Source of the DNA: Pseudomonadota bacterium
GTDB taxonomy: Bacteria > Pseudomonadota > Gammaproteobacteria > Steroidobacterales > Woeseiaceae
DNA length: 59,048 nt
Reading direction: 5' to 3'
Assembly (NCBI GenBank): GCA_020027645.1
Contig: JAHKKM010000004.1
Coordinates: forward strand, 1-59,048
The notes under the pieces are model-generated. The model was given only the letters and a program-made list of their open reading frames with translations, was not told the DNA's origin and ran no database searches. Position numbers and translations under genes: made by a program. Shown piece after piece: positions 9,308 through 18,227 of the stretch. Position 1 is the first letter of the stretch. Each line of letters begins with the position of its first letter.

Positions 9308-10861
9308 ATGAACCTGGATGACGCTTCATGGCTGCCCGTTGTGCGCAGGCGAATACTTGCATTCGGGCAGAGTCATTCGAAGAAACTTAATCTGGCGTAC
9401 TTCGGCAGCGGCGCACTGCTCATGCTGAGCTTTGCTCCTTCCGCACAATTCTGGCTGGCGCCACTCCTGGTCGCACCGGTACTGATCAGTGCCTTGTGCA
9501 GCACGTCACGAAGCGCGGCGTGGCATGGATTCTGCTTTGGCTGCGGCCTTTTTCTTGCCGGAACATACTGGTTCTATGTGTCGATTCATGTGTTCGGTGA
9601 GGCACCGTTGTGGATCGCAATGCTCTTGTTGGGGGGGCTGGTACTTATCATGGGCCTGTACTACGCAGCAGCGGCATGGATGATCTGCCGGCTGGCAGGC
9701 GGCGGGCTGGCAAAGTTTGTTGTCATCGCGCCAGCCGTATGGGTGCTGGTCGAATGGCTACGGGGCTGGTTTCTCAGCGGATTCCCCTGGATGACCCTGG
9801 GCTACAGCCAGATTGACTCACCTCTGGCCGGAATTGCACCGGTTGCGGGCGTGTACGCGGTTTCGTTGGCATTGTTGCTCAGTGCGGCGGCATTAATAGC
9901 GGCGGCCCTGTCGCCGTCCGGACGCCGCAGCACGTTCGCGGCGTTCGCCATTGCTCCGTGGTTCCTCGGCTATGCATTACAGCAGATTGAATGGACGCGG
10001 CCTGCCGGACCTTCGATCAGGACCACGATCGTACAGGGCGGGATCTCGCAGGATCAAAAGTGGTTGCCGGAACAATTCCCGAAGACCTTGAGCCTGTATC
10101 GCACCGCGACACTCGGCGGACAAAATCACAAATTGGTGGTCTGGCCCGAGGTTGCTTTGCCGGCTGCCATCGATCAGATCGAAAACTATCTCGCATCCAT
10201 TGAAGACGAACTCGCAGTGAATAACCAGACGCTGGTGCTCGGCATACTCGAACGCGATTTCGCCACACAGGCGATCTACAACAGTGTGCTCATGTTGAAC
10301 GGCCGTGACCGCCAGACCTACCGCAAACGACACCTCGTGCCATTCGGCGAGTATTTTCCGGTGCCGGATTTCGTTCGGAACTGGATGCGGCTCATGAGCC
10401 TGCCGAATTCGGACATGACGCCAGGTGAGCCCATACAACCACTGCTCGAAACAGCGTCCGGGCAGAAGCTGGCGGTGGCCATCTGTTATGAAGATGCCTA
10501 TGGCGCCGAGCAACTCTACGCGTTGCCGGACGCCAGCATGCTGATCAACGTCAGCAACGATGCATGGTTCGGCGACACGATTGCGCCGCACCAGCACCTG
10601 GAGATCGCGCGCATGCGCGCGCTGGAAGTGGGGCGCTACATGGTTCGGGCGACGAACAATGGCGTCAGTGCATTTGTTGATGACAAGGGCAGAATTCTCG
10701 GATCCGGTCCGCAATTCGAGTTTGTGTCGATGACTCTCGACATACCACCAATGACCGGACTGACACCGTACGCGCGTGTCGGCAATCTGCCGCTAGTGCT
10801 CGTTTTGTTTGCGATTGTGTCGGCGTTTGTGGCCCGCATCTGGCGGCGCCGAAATGTTTGA
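9308..10861 (+). CDS. lnt: Apolipoprotein N-acyltransferase
   Basis: Lnt adds the third acyl chain to the N-terminal Cys of lipoproteins at the inner membrane. The 517-aa product has about six hydrophobic segments in residues 25-230 and a C-terminal segment near 490-510. Between them lies a periplasmic nitrilase-fold domain with the catalytic triad E281 (WPEVALP), K340 (YRKRHLVPFGEYFP) and C393 (AICYEDAYG). The ATG at 9308 fits the family length. It closes the ybe operon; in many relatives leuS follows closely, whereas here a sulfate-activation cassette intervenes. Confidence 0.97.
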   Translation: MNLDDASWLPVVRRRILAFGQSHSKKLNLAYFGSGALLMLSFAPSAQFWLAPLLVAPVLISALCSTSRSAAWHGFCFGCGLFLAGTYWFYVSIHVFGEAPLWIAMLLLGGLVLIMGLYYAAAAWMICRLAGGGLAKFVVIAPAVWVLVEWLRGWFLSGFPWMTLGYSQIDSPLAGIAPVAGVYAVSLALLLSAAALIAAALSPSGRRSTFAAFAIAPWFLGYALQQIEWTRPAGPSIRTTIVQGGISQDQKWLPEQFPKTLSLYRTATLGGQNHKLVVWPEVALPAAIDQIENYLASIEDELAVNNQTLVLGILERDFATQAIYNSVLMLNGRDRQTYRKRHLVPFGEYFPVPDFVRNWMRLMSLPNSDMTPGEPIQPLLETASGQKLAVAICYEDAYGAEQLYALPDASMLINVSNDAWFGDTIAPHQHLEIARMRALEVGRYMVRATNNGVSAFVDDKGRILGSGPQFEFVSMTLDIPPMTGLTPYARVGNLPLVLVLFAIVSAFVARIWRRRNV

Positions 10862-10930
10862 AATGGCACGCGCCGCCCGTCGATTCGCAATATTTCAATA
10901 ACATAATAGATATCCTTAGAATGTAAGTAT

Positions 10931-10987
10931 CCGTTTTTAAACGGTTATATATTTATTGTTGCCATAAATTCTATCAATCTATAGAAT
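10931..10987. promoter_or_regulatory. AT-rich promoter/operator region with two palindromes upstream of tetR
   Basis: The lnt-tetR gap (10862-11018) is far more AT-rich than its surroundings. It contains CCGTTT-TT-AAACGG at 10931-10944 (6-bp arms) and ATTCTAT-N6-ATAGAAT at 10968-10987 (7-bp arms, 20 bp in total). The second palindrome has a size and symmetry suited to a TetR-type operator and lies about 30 bases upstream of the tetR start. That makes autoregulation of the tetR-cysC-sat unit the simplest inference. No binding data. Confidence 0.5.
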
Positions 10988-11018
10988 CCTGCCCGGATCA
11001 GGGGGACAACAAAACCAA

Positions 11019-11639
11019 GTGAAACAGCACTCTGCGAGCAACCGATACCAGGGCCAGCGCAAGCAGGCCATCATGTCTGCAGCCGCGGTCTTTGCCGAAA
11101 AAGGTTTTCACGGGTCGAGTACAAGGGACATCGCCGAGCGCCTGGGGATCAAGCAGGGGAGCCTGTACTACTACTTCAAATCGAAGGAGGAGGCGCTTGG
11201 TGAGGTATGTCTCTTCGGGATCGAGGAATACGTACATCGGATGCAGGACATCGCGGCGAGCGATCAGCCGTTCGAAGCGAAGTTGATGGCAACTGTCAGT
11301 TCGCACCTGTCGAGTTACCGTGAGCGGAACGAGGCATTGAAGGTCTACAACGACGAGCGCTTGTATCTGCCCGAGGAGCGGCGGACAAAGTTGAAGCAGC
11401 TGGGGAGTCAATACCGGAAGCAACTGGAAGGAATATTCGAACAGGGCAAGGAGAGCGGCGTACTGCGGCCTTCGCTGGACTGCCACTTCGCGGCGCAGGC
11501 GGTGATAGGACTCTGCAACGCCTGGGGCGACATTATCGTGCGCGATCCGGACATGAACATTTTCGACATCACACAGAAGTGCATCGACCTGCTGCTGAAC
11601 GGTTTTGCCGAAAGACGAAAAGTCAAACGAACACAATAG
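11019..11639 (+). CDS. TetR/AcrR family transcriptional regulator
   Basis: A 206-aa one-component repressor. Its N-terminal TetR HTH covers roughly residues 14-62, with STRDIAERLGIKQGSLYYYF as helices 2-3 and the YYYFKSKEEAL ending typical of the family. The C-terminal ligand domain is divergent and its ligand is unknown. The start is GTG at 11019, because the next ATG falls inside helix 1; a GGGGGA ribosome binding site lies at about 11000-11006. It is the first gene of a unit with cysC and sat (56 bases before cysC). A role in controlling them is likely from position only. Confidence 0.88.
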   Translation: MKQHSASNRYQGQRKQAIMSAAAVFAEKGFHGSSTRDIAERLGIKQGSLYYYFKSKEEALGEVCLFGIEEYVHRMQDIAASDQPFEAKLMATVSSHLSSYRERNEALKVYNDERLYLPEERRTKLKQLGSQYRKQLEGIFEQGKESGVLRPSLDCHFAAQAVIGLCNAWGDIIVRDPDMNIFDITQKCIDLLLNGFAERRKVKRTQ

Positions 11640-11695
11640 GGAAATCAGGCGACAGATGCCTGGCACATGGATAACAGACAAAAGGAAGCATTGAA

Positions 11696-12364
11696 ATGGC
11701 CGAACAGAAAGCAACCAACGTAACCTGGCATCACGGCGAGGTATCGCGCGAGGATCGTTACCGATTATTGCGCCAGAAAGGTGCGACCATCTGGTTCACC
11801 GGGCTGTCGGGCAGCGGAAAGAGCACAATTGCAGTAGCTCTGGAAACAGCCTTGTTCAACCAGTCGAAGTTGTCGTACCGGCTTGACGGGGACAACGTAC
11901 GTCTCGGCATCAACAAGAACCTGGGATTCTCTGAGCAGGATCGCAAGGAAAACATACGCCGCATTGGCGAGATCGCCAAATTGTTCGGCGATGCCGGTGT
12001 AATTTCGCTGTCGAGTTTCATCAGCCCGTACAGAGCGGATCGCGACGAAGTTCGCCGCCTGCACGAAGCGGCTAAATTGCCATTCGTTGAAGTCCATGTC
12101 GATTGCTCGCTGGCCGTTGCCGAAAAACGGGATCCGAAGGGCCTGTACAAGAAAGCGCGCGCCGGGGAAATCAAGAATTTCACCGGAATCGACGATCCGT
12201 ACGAGGCGCCCGCGAATCCGGAACTGCACCTGCACACGGATCGCATGACCCTGGAACAGGAAGTCGACATCATCATCGACTATTTGAAAAAACACGGAAT
12301 CATCGGCGCCCGGCATTTCACACGCGCCGAAGACGCATCCGAAGCCATCGCGGCCGCGCGCTAG
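11696..12364 (+). CDS. cysC: Adenylyl-sulfate (APS) kinase
   Basis: CysC phosphorylates APS to PAPS with ATP. The 222-aa product has the P-loop GLSGSGKST at residues 36-44, the DGDNVR motif, SFISPYR, and DPKGLYKKARAGEIKNFTGI, which binds APS. It is about 20 residues longer at the C terminus than E. coli CysC. sat follows 9 bases downstream, so the pair would take sulfate to PAPS. No cysDN, PAPS reductase or sulfotransferase is near. The pair could therefore serve assimilation, sulfonation, or be a by-product of a sulfur-oxidation-type Sat. Confidence 0.95.
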   Translation: MAEQKATNVTWHHGEVSREDRYRLLRQKGATIWFTGLSGSGKSTIAVALETALFNQSKLSYRLDGDNVRLGINKNLGFSEQDRKENIRRIGEIAKLFGDAGVISLSSFISPYRADRDEVRRLHEAAKLPFVEVHVDCSLAVAEKRDPKGLYKKARAGEIKNFTGIDDPYEAPANPELHLHTDRMTLEQEVDIIIDYLKKHGIIGARHFTRAEDASEAIAAAR

Positions 12365-12373
12365 GAGCATGAA

Positions 12374-13582
12374 ATGATCAAGCCACATGGTTCCAACACT
12401 CTGAAGCCCCTGCTGGTCAAGGATGCAGAGGAAAATCGCGCACTCGCAGCAGAGGCGGAGAAACTGCCATCGCTGTTGCTGAATTCGGCTGCTGCTGCAA
12501 ATCTTGTGATGCTCGGCGGCGGCTACTTCACGCCGTTGAAGGGCTTCATGGACCTGAGCGACGCACTCGCGGTTGCAAAGACCATGCATACCGCCGACGG
12601 CCTGTTCTGGCCGGTGCCGGTACTGAACCTGACCAGCGACGTGCGTGGCATCGAAGGCGCCAGCCGAGTTGCACTCAGAGACCCGAATGTCGCGGGCCAT
12701 CCCGTGATGGCAGTCATGAATGTCGACAAGATCGAGCCGGTGACGGACAAGCAGATCGAGACCATCACCCGCCAGGTCTATGGCACCGTCGATCCCGCCC
12801 ATCCGGGTGTTGCCGTGTTTTCGAAGCTCGGCAATTACTGCGTGTCGGGCAAGGTCAAAGTGCTGAACCTGAGCTACTTCGAGAAAGACTTTCCGGACAC
12901 TTTCAGAACCGCGGTCGAAATTCGCCGCGAGATCGAAAAGCGTGGCTGGGAAAAAGTCGTCGCATTTCAGACCCGAAACCCGATGCATCTTGCACACGAA
13001 GAACTGTGCCGCATGGCCATGGAAAGGCTTGGCGCAGACGGCCTGGTCATCCATATGCTGCTCGGCAAGCTTAAGGAAGGCGATATCCCGGCGTCCGTTC
13101 GTGACGCCTGCATTCGCAAGATGGTCGACGTGTATTTCACCGAAGGAACGGTGATGGTCAACGGCTACGGATTCGACATGTTGTATGCAGGTCCGCGTGA
13201 AGCGGTACTGCACGCGATCTTCCGCCAGAACATGGGTGCGACGCATCTCATCGTCGGACGCGATCACGCAGGTGTCGGCAACTACTATGGCCCGTTCGAT
13301 GCGCAGACCATTTTCGAAGCTGCAGTGCCGGAAGGATCGCTCGAAATCGAGATCTTCGCTGCTGATAACACCGCCTACTCGAAGAAGCTGAAGAAAGTCG
13401 TGATGATGCGTGAGGCGCCGGACCACAAGCCGGAAGATTTCGTTGCTTTGTCCGGCACCAAGGTTCGCGAGATGCTGGGGCAGGGGATTGCGCCGCCGGC
13501 GGAATTCTCTCGCCCGGAAGTGGCACGCATCCTGATCGATTACTACCAGCTGGAAGACGCACCGGCAGCAAAACGCGCCTGA
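12374..13582 (+). CDS. sat: Sulfate adenylyltransferase, single-chain type
   Basis: A 402-aa homo-oligomeric ATP sulfurylase that interconverts sulfate plus ATP with APS plus pyrophosphate. It is unrelated to the CysD/CysN GTPase-coupled enzyme. The active-site motif Q199-T-R-N-P-M-H205-L-A-H208 and the later GRDHAGVG loop are intact, and SGTKVREMLGQGIAPP closes the fold. By recollection it is close to the Sat of purple sulfur bacteria and other sulfur oxidisers, where the enzyme runs in reverse. No aprBA or dsr genes are in the window, so direction cannot be decided. It overlaps nothing and ends at a hairpin. Confidence 0.95.
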   Translation: MIKPHGSNTLKPLLVKDAEENRALAAEAEKLPSLLLNSAAAANLVMLGGGYFTPLKGFMDLSDALAVAKTMHTADGLFWPVPVLNLTSDVRGIEGASRVALRDPNVAGHPVMAVMNVDKIEPVTDKQIETITRQVYGTVDPAHPGVAVFSKLGNYCVSGKVKVLNLSYFEKDFPDTFRTAVEIRREIEKRGWEKVVAFQTRNPMHLAHEELCRMAMERLGADGLVIHMLLGKLKEGDIPASVRDACIRKMVDVYFTEGTVMVNGYGFDMLYAGPREAVLHAIFRQNMGATHLIVGRDHAGVGNYYGPFDAQTIFEAAVPEGSLEIEIFAADNTAYSKKLKKVVMMREAPDHKPEDFVALSGTKVREMLGQGIAPPAEFSRPEVARILIDYYQLEDAPAAKRA

Positions 13583-13592
13583 TTCGACCAAA

Positions 13593-13624
13593 CCCCGCCG
13601 CACGGATGAGTCTGGACGGCGGGG
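13593..13624 (+). terminator. Candidate hairpin terminator after sat
   Basis: CCCCGCC at 13593-13599 pairs with GGCGGGG at 13618-13624 around an 18-base loop, starting 11 bases after the sat stop. Only AGATTT follows, so the U-tract is weak. Confidence 0.4.
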
Positions 13625-13643
13625 AGATTTGTGCGCGTTGCGC

Positions 13644-13752
13644 AGGCACGGCGGGGATCTCTCTTGGAGACACGCCGTGAATACGTCCCTGTAGGCTCGC
13701 GGCGCGCGTCCATGCGCGCCGACGGTCTCCAAAAGAGATCCCCGCCGTGCCT
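13644..13752. repeat. 28-bp inverted repeat with nested GC stem between sat and leuS
   Basis: Positions 13644-13671 and 13725-13752 are inverted copies over 28 bases with a single mismatch. The 53-base spacer contains a second stem, CGGCGCGC/GCGCGCCG with loop GTCCAT. The whole would fold as a long cruciform-like hairpin with a structured tip. The spacer text (GTGAATACGTCCCTGTAGGC) has the feel of a dispersed bacterial palindromic repeat. Together with the hairpin before it, this fills most of the 294-base gap 13583-13876; the remainder is the leuS leader. Confidence 0.75.
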
Positions 13753-13876
13753 GCTGCAATCCTTGCCAGAACGGGCACCGAAATGCGTCTGAGATTTTTG
13801 CTTAGGCAATATGTTGTATGCTTTCGACTTTTGCGCCGGGTAGCTCTTGCGCAGTTGAACATTGCGATTGCACATC

Positions 13877-16330
13877 ATGGAAAGCCGATACGATCCGGAA
13901 AAAGTTGAAGCCAGGGCGCGCGCCTTCTGGGAGCGCGAGCGCTGCTTCGAAGTCAAGGAAGACCCGGACAGGGAAAAGTTCTACTGCCTGACGATGTTCC
14001 CCTACCCCAGCGGTCAGCTGCACATGGGGCATGTTCGCGTTTTCACCATCAGCGACGTGATTGCGCGTTACCAACGCATGCAGGGAAAACACGTGCTGCA
14101 GCCGATGGGTTGGGATGCTTTCGGCATGCCCGCCGAGAACGCGGCCATTCAACGTGGCATTCCGCCGGCAAAGTGGACCTACAAGAACATCGATTACATG
14201 CGCGGCCAGCTGAAGCGCCTGGGGTATGGCTACGACTGGAGCCGCGAAGTAACGACCTGTCGCCCGGAATATTATCGTTGGGAGCAATGGCTGTTCACGC
14301 GACTGTTCAAAAAGGGCATGGTTTATCGCAAGAATTCAATCGTCAACTGGGACCCTGTCGATCAGACGGTGCTGGCCAACGAACAGGTCATCGATGGCCG
14401 AGGCTGGCGGTCGGACGCGCTAGTGGAGCGTCGCGAGATACCACAGTGGTTCATGAAGATTACCGCCTATGCGGAGGAATTGCTGAATAACCTCGATCGG
14501 CTGGACGGCTGGCCCGAGCCTGTCAAGACCATGCAGCGAAACTGGATCGGTCGTTCCGAAGGGATCGAGCTGGAATTCGCGGTCGAAAACGAGGATGTGC
14601 CGCTGAGTGTATTTACCACGCGGCCGGACACACTGATGGGCGTCACCTACATGGCGGTGGCAGCCGAGCATCCGCTCGCCGTCAAGGCCGCAGCGAAAAA
14701 TCCGAAGATCGCGGCGCTCATCGAAGAGTGCAAGAAGACGCAGGCTGCCGAAGCGGCACTCGAGACGATGGAAAAGAAGGGTATGCCGCTTGGCATCTCT
14801 GCGATACATCCAATCAGTGGCGATGCGGTGCCCTTGTGGGTTGCCAATTTTGTTTTGATGGGTTACGGCACGGGCGCCCTCATGGCAGTACCCGGACACG
14901 ATCATCGCGACTGGGAGTTTGCAACGAAATACGGACTGCCGATCACGCAGGTCGTCGAACCGCTGGACGGCAGCACGATCGATGTGCAAATCGCGCCGTT
15001 CATCGAATACGGACGGGTGGTGAACTCGGGCGACATGGACGGCATGACCTACGCCGAGGCATTCGACTGGATTGCCGGGAAATTCGAGGCCGACGGCCGC
15101 GGTCAGCGCCGCATCAATTACCGTCTGCGTGACTGGGGTGTTTCGCGCCAGCGTTATTGGGGCGCACCAATTCCCATTATCTATTGCGATGTATGCGGAG
15201 CCGTTCCGGTCCCGGACGATCAGTTACCGGTGGTGTTGCCGGAGGACGTGGAGTTCACCGGGGTTGGGTCGCCATTGAAGCAGATGCCGGAGTTTTACCA
15301 GGCCACCTGTCCAGAGTGCGGTAAAGCGGCCAAACGGGAAACCGATACCTTCGATACCTTCGTCGAGTCATCCTGGTACTTCGCACGATACGCATGCCCT
15401 GACAATCATGCAGCAATGCTCGATAAGCGCGAGTCTTACTGGATGCCGGTCAACCAGTACACCGGCGGAATCGAGCACGCCATCCTGCACTTGCTGTATG
15501 CCCGGTTTTTTCAGAAATTGCTGCGTGACGAGGGATTGTCGGCAGCCGACGAACCGTTTACCAATCTCCTGACCCAGGGAATGGTGCTGAAAGATGGCGC
15601 CAAAATGTCAAAGAACAAGGGCAATACCGTCGATCCGCAGTTGCTGATCGACCGCTACGGCGCGGATACCGTGCGCCTGTTCATGATGTTTGCGGCGCCG
15701 CCGGAGCTGGCGCTCGAATGGTCTGACGAAGGCGTGCAGGGTGCGTTTCGATTTCTCAAGCGGTTCTGGACGGCTGTGCAGGGCCAAATGGCAAATCCGC
15801 TTGGCGAAAAGGTCGATCCCGCCTTGCTTGACGGGCCGCAGAAGGATTTGCGACGCAAGACGCATCAGACTATCGCCAAAGTCAGTGACGACATTGGCCG
15901 TCGATACACTTTCAATACTGCCATTGCCGCAGTCATGGAGCTGTTGAACGCCGTCAATCGTTTCGATGATCCAAGCCCGGCAGGCCGGTCTGTCGTCGCG
16001 GAGGCCCTCGATGCGATCGTACTGCTGCTGTCGCCGATCGTGCCGCACATTGCGCACGAGCTCTGGGAATCGCTTGGGCACCGTACGCCACTGGTTTATG
16101 AGCGCTGGCCACTCGCCGACAAGGCGGCCATGGCGGAAGACGTACTGGAGATCGTTGTTCAGGTCAACGGCAAGCTCCGTGGCCGCGTGCTTGTTGCGGC
16201 GGATGCCGACAGGGAGGCAATTGAGCAACTGGCGCTTGCCGATGAAAACGTGCGCCGCTTCGTTGCCGACAATACGATACGCAAAGTGATCGTCCTGCCC
16301 GCCCGTCGATTGGTGAATATCGTTGTGTAG
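13877..16330 (+). CDS. leuS: Leucyl-tRNA synthetase
   Basis: An 817-aa class I synthetase that charges tRNA-Leu. It has the HIGH-type motif HMGH at residues 49-52 ([11 protein letters not shown]), the CP1 editing domain with the T-rich [15 protein letters not shown] and the [10 protein letters not shown] loop, and the KMSKS loop as AKMSKNKGN. Two Cys pairs (CDVC...CPEC) lie in the zinc-like insertion. I selected the ATG at 13877 ([14 protein letters not shown]); a TTG five codons upstream is less plausible. Its last 8 bases overlap lptE. Confidence 0.98.
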   Translation: MESRYDPEKVEARARAFWERERCFEVKEDPDREKFYCLTMFPYPSGQLHMGHVRVFTISDVIARYQRMQGKHVLQPMGWDAFGMPAENAAIQRGIPPAKWTYKNIDYMRGQLKRLGYGYDWSREVTTCRPEYYRWEQWLFTRLFKKGMVYRKNSIVNWDPVDQTVLANEQVIDGRGWRSDALVERREIPQWFMKITAYAEELLNNLDRLDGWPEPVKTMQRNWIGRSEGIELEFAVENEDVPLSVFTTRPDTLMGVTYMAVAAEHPLAVKAAAKNPKIAALIEECKKTQAAEAALETMEKKGMPLGISAIHPISGDAVPLWVANFVLMGYGTGALMAVPGHDHRDWEFATKYGLPITQVVEPLDGSTIDVQIAPFIEYGRVVNSGDMDGMTYAEAFDWIAGKFEADGRGQRRINYRLRDWGVSRQRYWGAPIPIIYCDVCGAVPVPDDQLPVVLPEDVEFTGVGSPLKQMPEFYQATCPECGKAAKRETDTFDTFVESSWYFARYACPDNHAAMLDKRESYWMPVNQYTGGIEHAILHLLYARFFQKLLRDEGLSAADEPFTNLLTQGMVLKDGAKMSKNKGNTVDPQLLIDRYGADTVRLFMMFAAPPELALEWSDEGVQGAFRFLKRFWTAVQGQMANPLGEKVDPALLDGPQKDLRRKTHQTIAKVSDDIGRRYTFNTAIAAVMELLNAVNRFDDPSPAGRSVVAEALDAIVLLLSPIVPHIAHELWESLGHRTPLVYERWPLADKAAMAEDVLEIVVQVNGKLRGRVLVAADADREAIEQLALADENVRRFVADNTIRKVIVLPARRLVNIVV

Positions 16331-16802
16331 GATCGCAGTTACTGCTGTCTTGATGTTGCTGGCCGGTGGCTGCGGCTTCCACGTGCGTGGAGAGGCCACC
16401 GTTCCGCCGGAAATGGCGCGCACCTACATAGCCGCTGACAGCAAGTACTCGGTCTTCTACCGCAAATTGAGCAACGCACTTCGGGCTTCCGGCGTCGATG
16501 TGGTTGATGCACCGGGGGAAGCCACCGCCATTTTCACCATCCTCGCGGATTCGACCGGGCAACGTGTGGTTTCGGTGTCAGCGCGAAACGTACCCAGGGA
16601 ATACGAAGTCTGGTATGCCGTCCAATACGAGTTGATCAGCGGCGAAAAAACGCTCATGCCGCCCACCTCACAAACCCTCACCCGCGACTACACTTACGAT
16701 GAGACACAGGTGCTTGGCAAGGCGAGGGAAGAGGAAGTCCTGCGGGATTCGTTGGTCGACAATCTGGTCCGGATTACCATGATTCAATTGTCAGCGCTGT
16801 AG
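16323..16802 (+). CDS. lptE: LPS-assembly lipoprotein LptE
   Basis: LptE plugs the LptD outer-membrane channel that inserts lipopolysaccharide. The 159-aa product has a very short signal sequence ending in the lipobox LAGGC, followed by GFHVRG, the family signature (CGFHLRG in E. coli). The rest is a small alpha/beta domain. The start appears to be TTG at 16323, overlapping the leuS stop by 8 bases, which implies translational coupling. No ATG would leave a usable signal peptide. In Pseudomonas-like genomes holA follows; here it is 5 kb away. Confidence 0.9.
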   Translation: MCRIAVTAVLMLLAGGCGFHVRGEATVPPEMARTYIAADSKYSVFYRKLSNALRASGVDVVDAPGEATAIFTILADSTGQRVVSVSARNVPREYEVWYAVQYELISGEKTLMPPTSQTLTRDYTYDETQVLGKAREEEVLRDSLVDNLVRITMIQLSAL

Positions 16803-16811
16803 CATTCTGCA

Positions 16812-17336
16812 ATGTTGACGAGCGCGCAAACCGTGCACACCAATTCCGACGTGCTCCGCGTATCAGACCTCGCAATCGATTCGATTCGCGGCCTGCTCGC
16901 CCGGTTTCAGCTCGAGATTGTGTTGCTCGCGCACGATGCCGTCATCGACGGCAGTTATTGGGGCGAACCCGAGGCCGGTCTCGTCGGCAATCGCATTCAT
17001 GTTCGACCCGACACGCCATTGCATTCACTGCTGCATGAAGCCTGTCATGCAATTTGCATGACTGCAGACAGGCGGGCGTCGCTGCACACCGATGCAGGCG
17101 GTAACGATCTCGAGGAGTCCGCTGTCTGCTACCTGCAGATTGAACTCGCCGCGTGCGTGCCTGGCGTCACCCGCCAACGGCTGATGCAGGATATGGACAG
17201 CTGGGGCTACAGCTTTCGCTTGGGGAATACTGCAAGCTGGTTCCAAAACGACGCATCCGATGCGCGTGACTGGTTGATAGCTAACGGTTTGCTCACAGTG
17301 GACGGCAGCCCACGCTGGAATCAGCGCCAGGCCTGA
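16812..17336 (+). CDS. Uncharacterised protein with HExxH zinc-protease-like motif
   Basis: A 174-aa protein whose centre reads LHSLLHEACHAICM: H75-E76-x-x-H79 is a metallopeptidase-type zinc motif. It is followed by acidic DLEES near 99-103, which could supply a third ligand. No signal peptide or membrane segment is visible, so it is probably cytoplasmic. The family is unknown to me. It starts 10 bases after lptE with an ATG and probably shares its transcript. Proteolytic activity is an inference from the motif only. Confidence 0.72.
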   Translation: MLTSAQTVHTNSDVLRVSDLAIDSIRGLLARFQLEIVLLAHDAVIDGSYWGEPEAGLVGNRIHVRPDTPLHSLLHEACHAICMTADRRASLHTDAGGNDLEESAVCYLQIELAACVPGVTRQRLMQDMDSWGYSFRLGNTASWFQNDASDARDWLIANGLLTVDGSPRWNQRQA

Positions 17337-17400
17337 CACTGCTGCATGCCACAGGCGGGAATTGCGGTATATTTGATAACCCCGCGCCAGGCGATGTGAC

Positions 17401-18099
17401 ATGTTGTTCATCAGGTACATCACCTATTTCATCGCAGTTGCACTGGTCACGGCACTGTTGACCCGACTCGAGATTTCATTTCCGGGCGCGCTTCAATTGC
17501 AGACATTTGCAGGTCCTGGTGACGCACTAGGTACGAGCGAATACTCCCCTGTCGAGATCATCCAGTTAATGATTTTGGTCATCTGCGGAGCGCTGCTCGC
17601 CTGGACGGCGAGACACTGCCCGGCGCAGCGTCCGGTCGCAATTCTTTTCGCGGGCGTTGCCCTGGTGTTTCTGCTGCGTGAACTCGACTACTTTCTGGAT
17701 ACGTATATTGTCGATAACCTGTGGCAGGTGATGGTCGCCGTCGTCAGCGCCCTGGTCATCGTTTACTGTTACCGACACTGGAAGCGTCTGCGCATCGCCT
17801 GGTTTCGTGTCTGGCCGTCACCCGGCCTTACGCTGTATTTCGCCGGTGCGGTCGTCGTCTTTGCCGGTGCGACCTTCATCGGTCACGAGTCGTTCTGGCA
17901 GGCAGTGCAGGGCGAACATTATCAGCGAATCGTCAAGCTCGCCGTCGAGGAACTCATAGAGTTCATAGGTTATGCGCTGTGGCTGGTTGGCACGGTCGAG
18001 TATAGCTATCAGGCGCGCGCTATCATGCAACAGGAACCACAGACCGTGGTCGCGAAGCGCCGTGCGGCACGCCATCCAAAATCGGATGGCCGATACTGA
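17401..18099 (+). CDS. Uncharacterised multi-pass membrane protein
   Basis: A 232-aa protein with about six hydrophobic segments (roughly residues 4-22, 54-70, 78-93, 103-124, 140-160 and 187-203) and a short basic, soluble C terminus. Conserved-looking polar motifs are RELDYFLDTYIVDNLW between helices 3 and 4 and ELIEFIGYALW in the last helix. I do not recognise the family. The coding stretch shows normal third-position GC. It follows the HExxH gene by 64 bases and is followed by a 128-base gap before cysS. Confidence 0.75.
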   Translation: MLFIRYITYFIAVALVTALLTRLEISFPGALQLQTFAGPGDALGTSEYSPVEIIQLMILVICGALLAWTARHCPAQRPVAILFAGVALVFLLRELDYFLDTYIVDNLWQVMVAVVSALVIVYCYRHWKRLRIAWFRVWPSPGLTLYFAGAVVVFAGATFIGHESFWQAVQGEHYQRIVKLAVEELIEFIGYALWLVGTVEYSYQARAIMQQEPQTVVAKRRAARHPKSDGRY

Positions 18100-18227
18100 T
18101 TGTGGGCCGTCGAGTTTGAGGTCCGGCGTCCTGTATGTGACGGTGCCGAGCGGGTTGTGGCGCCCGCAGTCAATCCGCCAGCCGCCGGAGTTGCTATCAT
18201 TGGCCCGTCTCCGGCATCTGCAAGCTC

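Noticed and set aside
11765-13759. A 664-codon open frame on the minus strand opposite cysC and sat
   Set aside because: It mirrors the codon pattern of two clear enzymes on the plus strand, has no recognisable domains and is Arg/His-rich, as antisense frames of GC-rich genes usually are.
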